NCBI GenBank assembly: GCA_945897885.1 | Contig: CAMDGU010000018.1 | Span: 1 to 48,338 of the forward strand | Source: Chitinophaga pinensis | Lineage (GTDB): Bacteria > Bacteroidota > Bacteroidia > NS11-12g > UBA9320 | Direction of reading: 5' to 3' | Length of the DNA: 48,338 nt | Shown: positions 25,546 to 34,325 of the stretch, piece by piece | How positions within the stretch are numbered: position 1 is the first letter of the stretch | Layout: the number at the start of each line of letters is the position of its first letter | Notes under the pieces: model-generated | Databases searched by the model: none | Seen by the model: only the letters and a program-made list of their open reading frames with translations | Told to the model about the DNA's origin: nothing | Position numbers and translations under genes: made by a program

Positions 25546-27602
25546 TCTTTGATTAGTGTTTGAATAAATTGATTATTAACCAGAATTGAATAAAGGCCAT
25601 TAGAATAATCACTCATATCTACTTCCAATTCTCTATTCGTCTTATTACTAATTACTAATTTTAAAACCTGACCAACATTATTTATTATTTCCACTTTCGG
25701 TTCATTTGTTTCATAAGGTATCCTAATTTTGCCATTTGTTGGATTTGGGTATATTCCCTTTAATCTGTTTTTTACAATATCATCTAGCTTTGTTTCTGAG
25801 CCTATAGTAAAACCCCAATCTGCACTATCCAGCGCCAACATCTCATTGCCGGATGAGTCTTTAAAACATCCTTTGTCTATGGAAATTGATATTTGTTTAT
25901 TGTTTTCAAAATGATAATCAAGTATTACTGATACATTATTTCCTGTTACTAAAATTTGAGCACTCTCAATAGGAATTTTATATTTTAATAAGCTATTCTC
26001 ATATAATTTTATATTTCCTATATTTCCTTTAAATACCCTTTCATTAAAAAATATTTCCGTTACTGTATTAACGGACACCTTTTTTTCCCTGTTGGCAGGC
26101 ATAAGTTTAATTGGGTATGGAAGAACATTATCCACCGCAACAAACGGACAGGAATAGTTGTAAGATTTCTTTTCAATTGGTCCCATGGGAGTTAGTGTTT
26201 TCCCATTAAAACCACTGTAGGCTCTGTTGTAAAAGGTGCATCTAAAAACAGAACTTCCTCCAACATTTCCGTCTTCTAAAATTTCATCATTTGCAGCCAC
26301 AGGGTTTTTATATTCCCAAACTGTTTTATTCTGTGAATTTATTTCAAAAAATCTGCCGGCTACTCCGTCACATATTAATGTATTGCCGTTAGACAACCTG
26401 CTTGCACCAGAAAAAAGATTTGAATAAAATTTAACAGGAATTGAATCTTTATATATCCACTTTTGAGTGGTTGGACCAAATGGAAAACTTTGACTATAAA
26501 CTCCTACACCACTAGTTGGTGGTTTTATTATTTCTACTGATGAATAACTGGGAACTCGCCCCAAACCATTATTAAAAACCATAATATCACCACCATCCTT
26601 GTATCCATCAGTGATAAACTGTGCATTGTGCTGATAAAAGAATCGTTGATTTGAGGAAGTTCCCTTATTATAGGCTTGTGGATTACCCCAGCGATATAGC
26701 AAATCTCCCCCTTTTCCATATTTGCCACCAGAATGTGAAGCTGCTTCTGCGGTGGAGGTGCTATGGTCAATAATCCAAATTTCACTGGTATTGTGACAAC
26801 TTATTAAAATTTGATTCAATGATTTGTTATAATCTATTGAATTTATATGAATCCAATCTAAAAATGGGTTTGGATCAAAATTTATGTTCATTAATTCAGG
26901 ATGGTTTGAAATTACATTATAATCAGGCTTTGAAAAATTTACATCTTGTATTATATGATCAACCAAATTCCATTGCCAAACTATTTGGCCACCTGATTTC
27001 CCTGTAGGTTTAATTTCTAATATACTTTCACTCCATAATTTTGACATATTAATTGTTTCCTTAATACGTCCTTTTGCTATTGCCCTACTTTTTGAAATAC
27101 CATGCCATGCTACAACCAATATATTGCCATTCTCCATAGGATAAATGTCATGATGCATAATTAAAGAATCGTTAGATAATATGTAGGACCAAATTACATT
27201 TCCTTCCCAATCTATTTTTTCAATTATCCCTCCTTTGCCTCCAGCATCAAAAAAAGTATCCTGTGTTCTGCCTGTTCTAAGCAAGCTGCCGTCCGGCAAA
27301 ATATAAGCCGAAAGACCTGGTATATAATCACTTTCCCAACTATGCACTTTCTTACCACACTTATCAATCAAGTAGGTCGTTTTACTAAACATCGGTGCAA
27401 AAAGAACATACCCATCTTCCAGACCACCTGATATATTTTTGGTCAACCCTAAAGTTTTTTGTTGCCCAAAAACGAAAGTGGGAAATAAGAAGATAATAAA
27501 TGTTATTGTAAATATTAAACGGCTCAGAAAAATTAGTAATTTGCCAGAAATGTTGGGTTCAATGAAGTGCTTAAAACAGCAGTCGGAGGTATATTTTCCC
27601 AT
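25542..27602 (-). CDS. ASST-like propeller with Ig-like domain and T9SS CTD (copy 2)
   Basis: A 686-residue protein with a long n-region before a signal peptide ending FVFGQ. The propeller (about residues 50-480) shows MHHDIYPMENGNILVVAW, DWIHINSIDYN, EIWIIDHSTSTAEAAS and KGGDLLYRWGNPQAY. An Ig-like domain follows (about 494-600, with TEIFFNERVFKGNIGN), similar to Big_5-type domains. The end, GIYPNPTNGKIRIPY to NNQFIQTLIKE, is a T9SS CTD. It is a close paralog of copy 3, with the same length and domain order and a shared upstream block at the same distance. Sulfotransferase activity is inferred from family resemblance only. Confidence 0.85.
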   Translation of the reverse strand: MGKYTSDCCFKHFIEPNISGKLLIFLSRLIFTITFIIFLFPTFVFGQQKTLGLTKNISGGLEDGYVLFAPMFSKTTYLIDKCGKKVHSWESDYIPGLSAYILPDGSLLRTGRTQDTFFDAGGKGGIIEKIDWEGNVIWSYILSNDSLIMHHDIYPMENGNILVVAWHGISKSRAIAKGRIKETINMSKLWSESILEIKPTGKSGGQIVWQWNLVDHIIQDVNFSKPDYNVISNHPELMNINFDPNPFLDWIHINSIDYNKSLNQILISCHNTSEIWIIDHSTSTAEAASHSGGKYGKGGDLLYRWGNPQAYNKGTSSNQRFFYQHNAQFITDGYKDGGDIMVFNNGLGRVPSYSSVEIIKPPTSGVGVYSQSFPFGPTTQKWIYKDSIPVKFYSNLFSGASRLSNGNTLICDGVAGRFFEINSQNKTVWEYKNPVAANDEILEDGNVGGSSVFRCTFYNRAYSGFNGKTLTPMGPIEKKSYNYSCPFVAVDNVLPYPIKLMPANREKKVSVNTVTEIFFNERVFKGNIGNIKLYENSLLKYKIPIESAQILVTGNNVSVILDYHFENNKQISISIDKGCFKDSSGNEMLALDSADWGFTIGSETKLDDIVKNRLKGIYPNPTNGKIRIPYETNEPKVEIINNVGQVLKLVISNKTNRELEVDMSDYSNGLYSILVNNQFIQTLIKE

Positions 27603-27630
27603 GATGTGTAATTTGTACGCTTACAAATGA

Positions 27631-27705
27631 CACAACGAACAATTTTTTGCTTTTATTTTATTGAAATACAATCATGACCCACGGATTACAAAATGACAAA
27701 ACTTT
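27631..27705 (-). promoter_or_regulatory. Upstream block shared with copy 3 (before copy 2)
   Basis: Contains three blocks identical to those at 29840-29914: a 9-mer at 27631-27639, CATGACCC at 27673-27680, and a 20-mer at 27686-27705. They lie 29, 71 and 84 nt from the start codon, exactly as in the other copy, which suggests duplicated promoter or operator DNA. A minus-strand TATTTTTG lies further upstream at 27725-27732. Confidence 0.6.
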
Positions 27706-27750
27706 GGTACAAAAACTGATCTCTCAAAAATAATCCCTAGTGTTCAGCTT

Positions 27751-29811
27751 CTATTCTTTGAATATCATTTGATAAAAGCGGTTATTTAAATATAGAGAAT
27801 AAAGACCATTTGAAATTTTACTAATATCAATCTCCAACTCCTGATTTAATTTGTTTACTATCACAAAATTCATAGGCTGGCCTATACTATTTAAAATTGC
27901 AACATTCGATTCACCTCCATTAAAAGGTAATCGAATTATATTATGTGCCGGATTAGGATAAACTCCTACTCGTTTAAAAGTAACCACATCATAATTACTT
28001 AATTTATTTTCTGTAACAAAAATCCAGTTACTTGTATCTATCCCATTCATTTTATTACTTGAAAAATCTATAAAACATCCATTATCCAACGCTATTGCTA
28101 ACCTGGAATTATATTTAAAATAGCTATTTGGTGTAATTATAACCGAAGAGTCATTAATTACTATTTGACTATCTTCAATTGATATTGATTCTTTTAAAAT
28201 ATTATTTTGGTAAATTGTAACAAAACCAGACTTTCCTTTAAGAATTTTTTCATCAAATTTAATACTTAACACCTCGCCTACAGGTACATTAATTGTATTA
28301 ATTGAGGGTAAAAATGCGATTGGTTTAGGAGCCATACTATCAGTCTTTGTTTGAGAGCAAGAATAAGAATAGCTATTTTTTTCAATTGGTCCTGAAGGTG
28401 TTAGCACCTTTCCATTAAATCCACTATAGGATGTGCTATACTGTGTACATCTAAAAACTCCACTTCCTCCTGTTTCACCATCATTTAGTACTTCATCATT
28501 ATTAGCCACCGGATTTACATATTCCCAAACAATGGAATTGTTGCTATCTATTTCAAAAAATATACCTGGCAATCCGCTGCATATTAACGTATTTCCATTT
28601 TCCAATCTATTAGCTCCTGATATAAATCCTGAGTAAAATCGTTCTGGAATAGAATCCTTGTATATCCATTTTTGAGATGAAGGGCCGTATGGTAATGATT
28701 TATTATATGTTCCGTTGCTATTAATTGGAGGTGAAATAATATCTACAGTTGAATAAAAAGGTATTCTGCTAAAACCATTGTTAAATACCATAATATCCCC
28801 GCCATCTTTATATCCACTTGGTATCCAATTAGCATTGTGCTGCAAAAAAAACTTTTGATCTGCCTTTGAACCCTTGTCATATGCTGCTGGATTCCCCCAA
28901 CGGTAAAGCAAATCGCCACCCTTTCCATATTTACCTCCCGTATGTGAAGCCGCTTGTTTAGTTGTTGTACTGTGGTCAATAATCCATATTTCACTAATAT
29001 TATGGCAACTTAATAAAATTTGATCAAGCTCCTTATTATAATCAATAGAGTTCATATGAATCCAATCTTGCGATTGCCCGGGAGCATAGTTTATATTCAT
29101 TAGTTCAGGGTGATTTGCAATATTATCAAAACGGGGTTTCGAAAAACTTGCATCCTGAATAATATGATCCCATAAACTCCATTGCCAAACTATTTCCGCA
29201 CTATCCTTACCAATAGGTTTTATTTCAATCACTCGTTCACTGTACAATTCAGAACCACCAATAGTTCCCTTGTGTCTTCCACCAGCAATTGCTTTGCTTT
29301 CGGGAATTATATGACGAACAATTGCTAATATATTTCCATTATCCATTGGAAATATATCATGATGCTGCCCAATAGAATCATTAGATATAATATACGACCA
29401 AACCACATCGCCATCCCAATCTATCTTTTCAATAATCCCTCCGTTGGATCCATTTGAAAAAAAAGTATCAGTAACCGTGCCTGTGCGCAATAAATGACCG
29501 TCAGGCAAAAGATAAACCGATAAACCTGGATAATAATTACTTTTCCAATCATGAACTTGCCTTCCACATTTATCAATAAGGTAGGTAGTTTTGCAATACA
29601 TGGGAGCAAACAAAACATAACCCTCCATGAAACTTCCTTCCCTATTTTTAATTAACCCTAATGTTTTTTGTTGTCCAAAAACGAACGAAGAAAATAAGAA
29701 GAAGACAAAAGAAGAGGTAAAGGCGAAACGACTTAGAAAAAATAATATTCTGGCGGAAAAATGGTTTTTATTTGAGTGCTTGAAAGAACTTTTGGAGTAG
29801 TATATTTCCAT
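27751..29811 (-). CDS. ASST-like propeller with Ig-like domain and T9SS CTD (copy 3)
   Basis: A 686-residue paralog of copy 2. The frame opens at a TTG (29844), but ATG 29811 gives the same length as copy 2 and the same spacing to the shared upstream block, so it is preferred. The signal peptide ends SSFVFGQ. The propeller shows QHHDIFPMDNGNILAIVRH, DWIHMNSIDYN, EIWIIDHSTTTKQAAS and GKGGDLLYRWGNPAAYD. An Ig-like segment follows (LSIKFDEKILKGKSGFVTIY), then a CTD (VGVYPNPAHNIIRLPF to NNRFYQMIFKE). It lies 132 nt downstream of sucB on the same strand, so read-through from sucB is possible. Confidence 0.85.
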   Translation of the reverse strand: MEIYYSKSSFKHSNKNHFSARILFFLSRFAFTSSFVFFLFSSFVFGQQKTLGLIKNREGSFMEGYVLFAPMYCKTTYLIDKCGRQVHDWKSNYYPGLSVYLLPDGHLLRTGTVTDTFFSNGSNGGIIEKIDWDGDVVWSYIISNDSIGQHHDIFPMDNGNILAIVRHIIPESKAIAGGRHKGTIGGSELYSERVIEIKPIGKDSAEIVWQWSLWDHIIQDASFSKPRFDNIANHPELMNINYAPGQSQDWIHMNSIDYNKELDQILLSCHNISEIWIIDHSTTTKQAASHTGGKYGKGGDLLYRWGNPAAYDKGSKADQKFFLQHNANWIPSGYKDGGDIMVFNNGFSRIPFYSTVDIISPPINSNGTYNKSLPYGPSSQKWIYKDSIPERFYSGFISGANRLENGNTLICSGLPGIFFEIDSNNSIVWEYVNPVANNDEVLNDGETGGSGVFRCTQYSTSYSGFNGKVLTPSGPIEKNSYSYSCSQTKTDSMAPKPIAFLPSINTINVPVGEVLSIKFDEKILKGKSGFVTIYQNNILKESISIEDSQIVINDSSVIITPNSYFKYNSRLAIALDNGCFIDFSSNKMNGIDTSNWIFVTENKLSNYDVVTFKRVGVYPNPAHNIIRLPFNGGESNVAILNSIGQPMNFVIVNKLNQELEIDISKISNGLYSLYLNNRFYQMIFKE

Positions 29812-29839
29812 TATTAGTAATTTGTAGGTGTACAAATTA

Positions 29840-29914
29840 CACAACGAATAATTTCTTCCTCATATTTTACTGAAAAATGAACATGACCCGAACCTTACAA
29901 AATGACAAAACTTT
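29840..29914 (-). promoter_or_regulatory. Upstream block shared with copy 2 (before copy 3)
   Basis: Carries the same three identical blocks as 27631-27705, at 29840-29848, 29882-29889 and 29895-29914, each at the same distance from the start codon. The sequence between the blocks has diverged, so the blocks look conserved rather than freshly copied. Confidence 0.6.
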
Positions 29915-29943
29915 TTAGACCGAAATTTCTAAATGAACCTGTT

Positions 29944-31179
29944 TTACATTCCCATCAACAAATCCAATGGGTCTTTCCCTGTAAGCATTAATTGCGGATT
30001 TTCAAGCAGTTGTTTTACAGTTACCAAAAAACCAACGGATTCTCTCCCATCAATAATTCTGTGGTCATAAGAAAGAGCTACATACATCATTGGCCTAATT
30101 ACAACCTGACCCTTTTCAGCTATGGGACGTTCAATAATATTATGCATACCTAAAATGGCTGATTGAGGAGGATTAATTATAGGAGTACTTAACATCGAAC
30201 CAAAAACACCTCCATTAGAAATAGTAAAAGTACCTCCGGTCATTTCTTCTATAGATAGCTTATTATCTCTTGCCTTTGCAGCCAAAGCTCCAACTTGTTT
30301 TTCAATATCCCAGAGGGTGTAAGTTTCAACATTACGCATTACCGGAACCATTAATCCTTTTGGGCCAGAAACAGCTATTGATATATCACAAAATTCATTG
30401 TAAATGATATCTGTACCATCTATATATGCGTTTACGGCAGGATATTTTTGTAATGCTAAAACACAAGCTCTTGTAAAAAAGGACATAAACCCTAGTCCTA
30501 CGCCATGCTTTTCCTTAAATTTATCTTTGTATTTATTTCGGATATCCATTATCGGCTGCATGTTCACTTCATTAAAAGTAGTAAGCATGGCCGTTTCATT
30601 TTTGGCAGAAACTAAACGTTTGGCAACAGCTTTTCGCAAGTTACTCATCTTTTCACGACGTTGCTCGCGGGTTAATTTAACTTTACCATATTGAGGAACA
30701 TCGCTTGTTATAGCTGCCAATGGTTTTGAGGAAGCATTGTTTGCATCTTCCTTAGTTATTCTTCCATCTTTGCCTGTACCACTAATTTCTCCTGCTCCTA
30801 TTTCTTTTTCCAGCAATATTTTGGCCGCCGCCGGTGATGGTGTTCCTGCAGCATAATTTGTTACTGCAGCAACTGGCTGTGGTTTTGAAACAACTGTTTC
30901 TTCTTTAGTTTCAACCTTTCCAGAATCCTTTGCTGGTGCAGCGGCATCAGTATTAACAGTAGCAGCCACTGCTCCAATTTTTATTTCAGTACCTTCTGGT
31001 GACAGTATTGTTATAACTCCGGCATGGGTAGCATTTAGCTCAACAGTGGCTTTGTCCGATTCTATTTCAGCTACAGCTTCATCCATTTCTACGTAATCTC
31101 CGTCTTTTTTTAACCATTTTGAAATAGTTACTTCTGATATGGATTCGCCAACTGCCGGTATTTTTAATTCAATTTCCAT
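29944..31179 (-). CDS. sucB: 2-oxoglutarate dehydrogenase E2, dihydrolipoyl succinyltransferase
   Basis: E2 core of the 2-oxoglutarate dehydrogenase complex, which passes succinyl groups from E1 to CoA. The 411-residue protein has an N-terminal lipoyl domain with the lipoylated lysine K43 in [11 protein letters not shown], a Pro/Ala/Glu linker, and a peripheral subunit-binding domain ([34 protein letters not shown]). The catalytic domain ends with [12 protein letters not shown] (H373, D377), the HxxxDG active site. The matching E1 gene (sucA) is about 14.6 kb away on the other strand, although these genes are often adjacent. A minus-strand -7 box TACCTTTG at 31210-31217 lies upstream, the same octamer as before sucA. 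Confidence 0.96.
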   Translation of the reverse strand: MEIELKIPAVGESISEVTISKWLKKDGDYVEMDEAVAEIESDKATVELNATHAGVITILSPEGTEIKIGAVAATVNTDAAAPAKDSGKVETKEETVVSKPQPVAAVTNYAAGTPSPAAAKILLEKEIGAGEISGTGKDGRITKEDANNASSKPLAAITSDVPQYGKVKLTREQRREKMSNLRKAVAKRLVSAKNETAMLTTFNEVNMQPIMDIRNKYKDKFKEKHGVGLGFMSFFTRACVLALQKYPAVNAYIDGTDIIYNEFCDISIAVSGPKGLMVPVMRNVETYTLWDIEKQVGALAAKARDNKLSIEEMTGGTFTISNGGVFGSMLSTPIINPPQSAILGMHNIIERPIAEKGQVVIRPMMYVALSYDHRIIDGRESVGFLVTVKQLLENPQLMLTGKDPLDLLMGM

Positions 31180-31209
31180 TAATAGTATTTAAAGGGTTAA
31201 AACCTGCCG

Positions 31210-31217
31210 CAAAGGTA
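31210..31217 (-). promoter_or_regulatory. -7 element TACCTTTG for sucB
   Basis: Minus-strand TTACCTTTGC, identical over 10 nt to the sucA promoter at 45749-45758. It lies 30 nt upstream of the sucB ATG. Confidence 0.65.
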
Positions 31218-31302
31218 AATCAATTTACGATTTTAGATTTACAATTTTAGATTTTTTGTTTTATGGACACCTCTTTAACAATTTTATAATCCATACTTAT
31301 TG

Positions 31303-31310
31303 TACATTTG
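31303..31310 (+). promoter_or_regulatory. -7 element TACATTTG before a small lipoprotein gene
   Basis: Consensus -7 box 8 nt upstream of the ATG at 31319. It supports that ATG over the TTG at 31256 and implies a nearly leaderless transcript. Confidence 0.6.
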
Positions 31311-31318
31311 AAACACTT

Positions 31319-31735
31319 ATGAAAAAAATAATAGGAATTTTGGCTTTAAGTATCCTTTTTGCTGCCTGTAAATATGAAGACGGGCCTAAACTTAGCTTAA
31401 GAACAAAAAAACATCGCGCTGTAAATACCTGGCATATTGATAAGGTTTTTGAAAATGGTATGGATAAAACTACGGATTACAAAAATGGATTTGTTAATTA
31501 TCAAATAGACCTAAAGAGTGATAATACTTACGAATTAAAATACAGACCGTTTAACCTTAGCGACTATTTAGAAACAGGAAACTGGGCCTTTAGTAATGAT
31601 AAAGTTTTTATAAATTTTACGCCGAAAGATTCAAAAAGTCCAGGTCAATGGAAAATTTTACGACTTACCGAAACCGAGACTTGGGTGATTCAAAATATTA
31701 ACGGGAAAGATGTGGAATTAAGAATGAAGGATTAA
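31319..31735 (+). CDS. Small lipoprotein, lipocalin-like
   Basis: A 138-residue lipoprotein with signal peptide and lipobox ILFAAC (Cys17). The rest has alternating strands typical of Bacteroidota lipocalin-like small lipoproteins: WHIDKVFENGMDKTTDY, YQIDLKSDNTYELKY, GNWAFSNDKVFINF and ILRLTETETWVIQNINGKDVELRMK. The function is unknown. The frame opens earlier (TTG at 31256), but the -7 box at 31303 and the signal peptide place the start at 31319. It converges on the NamZ-like gene with a 6-nt gap. Confidence 0.75.
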   Translation: MKKIIGILALSILFAACKYEDGPKLSLRTKKHRAVNTWHIDKVFENGMDKTTDYKNGFVNYQIDLKSDNTYELKYRPFNLSDYLETGNWAFSNDKVFINFTPKDSKSPGQWKILRLTETETWVIQNINGKDVELRMKD

Positions 31736-31741
31736 GAATCC

Positions 31742-32977
31742 TTACAATTCATACAATAGATACTTTCGTCTAATTGCCTCATAATTTTTAAGGTCGTCTA
31801 CCCAGGTTTCTCTAATTTGAGCAGAAGTTTTTCCTTCTATAATTTGCAACCTTAATTTATCAGAACCTGCCAATCGGTCAAAAGATGATGTTTTAAAAAA
31901 CTCACCATTTTCGGGCTTATTACTTTTATAAAAAAGTAACAACCAATCCACATATACCTGTTTTGAATCAAGCAAATAATGATTACAAAATTCAGTTAAT
32001 AATATTCCCTGACACTCTTTTCCTTCGTATGGAGGATCATCAGCCACTCCAATTATTTTTTTAGGAGTATATTTTGTAGTTCCGTTACTTAGTCCAGGGC
32101 GGCCAAGCCACTCAAATGGTTTTGGTGTTCCCCTGCCCACACTTACATTTGTACCCTCAAACAAGCCAAGTGAAGGATATAAATAAACCGATTCCATTGA
32201 AGGCAAATTAGGCGATGGTTTTATATGCAGTTTATACATTGTTTGATGACTGTAACCTTTTAATTTTATTACCTTTAATAAGCATTTTTTTCCTTCGCCT
32301 AACCAATTTTCGCCTTGTATCATTTGGGCAAACTCTCCTACAGTCATGCCATGCACCAAAGGAACCGGATGCATACCAATAAAAGATTTAAATTTTATAT
32401 CCAATACAGGGCCATCCACATAATGTCCATTTGGATTTGGGCGATCAAACACCATAAATGGCAAATTATTTTCAGAACAAGCCTCCATTACATAATGCAT
32501 GGTGGATATATAGGTATAAAACCTCACCCCTACATCTTGTATATCAAACACCACAAAATCAATGCCCGCTAAATCTTCTTTGGTAGGCTTTTTATTTTTC
32601 CCATAAAGAGAGGTAATTTTAATCCCTGTTTTTTCATCAATTCCTGAATTAACTTTTGCTCCGGCACTATGGTTGCCCCTAAATCCGTGTTCAGGGGCAA
32701 AAATTGTTTTTACTTTTACACCTAAACTAATTAACGAATCTACTAAATGGGTTTTCCCAATTACCGAAGTTTGATTAACCACCAATGCTACATTTTTCCC
32801 TTTTAGTAATGGTAAATATTCTTTGGTTTGCTCAGCCCCGGTTATTACTTTATCGTCTGTATTAGAACTAACTTTTCGAGGCTTAAGTCTAAGAGTATCT
32901 AAACCATTGATATTTGCAATGCCTTTGTTTTGACAAGAAAAAAAAGCAAATGAAACTATGAGAAATAAATATCGCAT
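31742..32977 (-). CDS. DUF1343 lipoprotein, NamZ-type exo-beta-N-acetylmuramidase
   Basis: A 411-residue lipoprotein (lipobox AFFSC, Cys15 from ATG 32977; a TTG at 33013 is also in frame but less likely). DUF1343 includes NamZ, which removes MurNAc from the non-reducing ends of peptidoglycan fragments. Family marks are VVNQTSVIGKTHLVDSL, FAPEHGFRGNHSAGAKV with the Glu proposed as catalytic, VFDIQDVGVRFYTYISTM, MVFDRPNPNGHYVDGPVL and PLVHGMTVGEFAQM. It would act in the periplasm in wall recycling. The gene diverges from the permease gene across 118 nt. Confidence 0.9.
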   Translation of the reverse strand: MRYLFLIVSFAFFSCQNKGIANINGLDTLRLKPRKVSSNTDDKVITGAEQTKEYLPLLKGKNVALVVNQTSVIGKTHLVDSLISLGVKVKTIFAPEHGFRGNHSAGAKVNSGIDEKTGIKITSLYGKNKKPTKEDLAGIDFVVFDIQDVGVRFYTYISTMHYVMEACSENNLPFMVFDRPNPNGHYVDGPVLDIKFKSFIGMHPVPLVHGMTVGEFAQMIQGENWLGEGKKCLLKVIKLKGYSHQTMYKLHIKPSPNLPSMESVYLYPSLGLFEGTNVSVGRGTPKPFEWLGRPGLSNGTTKYTPKKIIGVADDPPYEGKECQGILLTEFCNHYLLDSKQVYVDWLLLFYKSNKPENGEFFKTSSFDRLAGSDKLRLQIIEGKTSAQIRETWVDDLKNYEAIRRKYLLYEL

Positions 32978-33019
32978 TTTTGTTGATTGGAAAAGGGTTT
33001 CAATATTATACAAAGCAAT

Positions 33020-33035
33020 TCACTTGCAAAAGTGA
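33020..33035. other. Small hairpin with GCAA tetraloop
   Basis: TCACTT / AAGTGA arms around GCAA, a GNRA-type loop, in the divergent gap between the NamZ-like and permease genes. Function unknown; it could be chance in AT-rich DNA. Confidence 0.3.
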
Positions 33036-33095
33036 GTGTTTATAAGATAATAAAATAATAGAAACTGTTGCTTAAGGAATAAAAGCTTTAAAATT

Positions 33096-34316
33096 TTGAA
33101 TATAAGTTTATTTATAGCACGCAAATTAACAGCCGAATCGGGTCATTCGTTCACTGAACGAATCATTCGTATTGCCTCTGCCAGTGTTGCTATTAGTATT
33201 GCGGTAATGCTTCTTGCTATAGGTATTGTTAAAGGTTTTCAAAAAGAAATAAAGCAAAAAGTTACTGGTTTTAGTGGTCATGTTATTATTAAAAACCTTG
33301 ACTTAAACCAATCGGGCGAACTTGCCTTGTTCCCGGAATCACAATCCTTTTTAAAAAAAATACAAAAACTACCTTATGTAAATGTGATTGTTCCTATTTG
33401 CCAGAAACCCGGAATACTGAGGACAAAAACAGACGCTGAAGGGATACAGTGCAAAGGAATTACCCCTGGCTATGGCACCATTTTTATTAATAATTATATC
33501 ATTAAAGGAAGCGGACTTGACAACAATGATAGCATCGATTTAAACGAAATTTTAATATCTGAAACTACGGCCAATCGATTAAAATTAGACACCGGCCAAA
33601 GGGTTGAGTTATACTTTATTCAGGAAGGAGAAGTAAGACGACGCAAACCCAAAATTTGTGGTATTTATAACACCGGAATAAATGAAATAGACAAAAGTTG
33701 GGTACTTTCAGATATCCGAATGATTCAGCGGATATACACTCAAGGTTACGATAGTATAAATGGGTATGAGGTATTTTTATCATCGCTTGATAAGTTAGAT
33801 GTGCATTCAAAAGCCATTGATGAAGAACTTGGAACAAACTTAACAGCGCAACCTGTAAATGAAACTTATTTTCAGATTTTCCAATGGCTGAGTTTATTGG
33901 ATATGAATGTGTTAGTTATTATTTTTTTAATGGTAATTGTATCGGTTGTTAATATGATGACAGCCTTGTTGGTTTTGATTATTGACCGTACTCCAATGAT
34001 TGGATTGCTAAAAGCTTTGGGAAGCAGAAATAAATTGATACGTCAACTTTTTTTGTACAATGGAGCCAAATATCTTTTGAGAGGGCTGGTAACAGGCAAT
34101 GCAATTGGATTGGGGTTGGGATTTGTTCAAAATCACTTTGGCCTTATTAAACTAAACGAAGAAACCTATTATTTGAGCAAGGTTCCTTTTTCAATTACCC
34201 TTACAGATGCGATACTTATCAATGGTTTAACATTTTTGGTTTGCACCATTTTACTAACTATTCCGGCTATGTATGTAGCAAGGATTCAGCCAGTAAAAGC
34301 TATTCGTTTTAATTAA
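33096..34316 (+). CDS. ABC transporter permease, FtsX/LolE-like
   Basis: A 406-residue permease of the MacB/FtsX type. The first membrane helix is at about residues 27-47, a large periplasmic domain follows (about 50-260), then three helices near the C-terminus: MNVLVIIFLMVIVSVVNMMTALLVLI, the segment after RQLFLYNGAKYLLRGL, and LINGLTFLVCTILLTIPAMYVA. The ending ARIQPVKAIRFN is typical of LolC/E-like permeases that extract lipoproteins from the inner membrane. No ATPase gene is next to it. The start is TTG at 33096, giving the usual MNISLFIARKL opening. Confidence 0.85.
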   Translation: MNISLFIARKLTAESGHSFTERIIRIASASVAISIAVMLLAIGIVKGFQKEIKQKVTGFSGHVIIKNLDLNQSGELALFPESQSFLKKIQKLPYVNVIVPICQKPGILRTKTDAEGIQCKGITPGYGTIFINNYIIKGSGLDNNDSIDLNEILISETTANRLKLDTGQRVELYFIQEGEVRRRKPKICGIYNTGINEIDKSWVLSDIRMIQRIYTQGYDSINGYEVFLSSLDKLDVHSKAIDEELGTNLTAQPVNETYFQIFQWLSLLDMNVLVIIFLMVIVSVVNMMTALLVLIIDRTPMIGLLKALGSRNKLIRQLFLYNGAKYLLRGLVTGNAIGLGLGFVQNHFGLIKLNEETYYLSKVPFSITLTDAILINGLTFLVCTILLTIPAMYVARIQPVKAIRFN

Positions 34317-34325
34317 ACAGAATGT

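Noticed and set aside
27751-29811. Tandem ASST-like copies as an assembly duplication artefact
   Set aside because: Copies 2 and 3 differ throughout at the nucleotide level and have different flanks, so they are genuine diverged paralogs.
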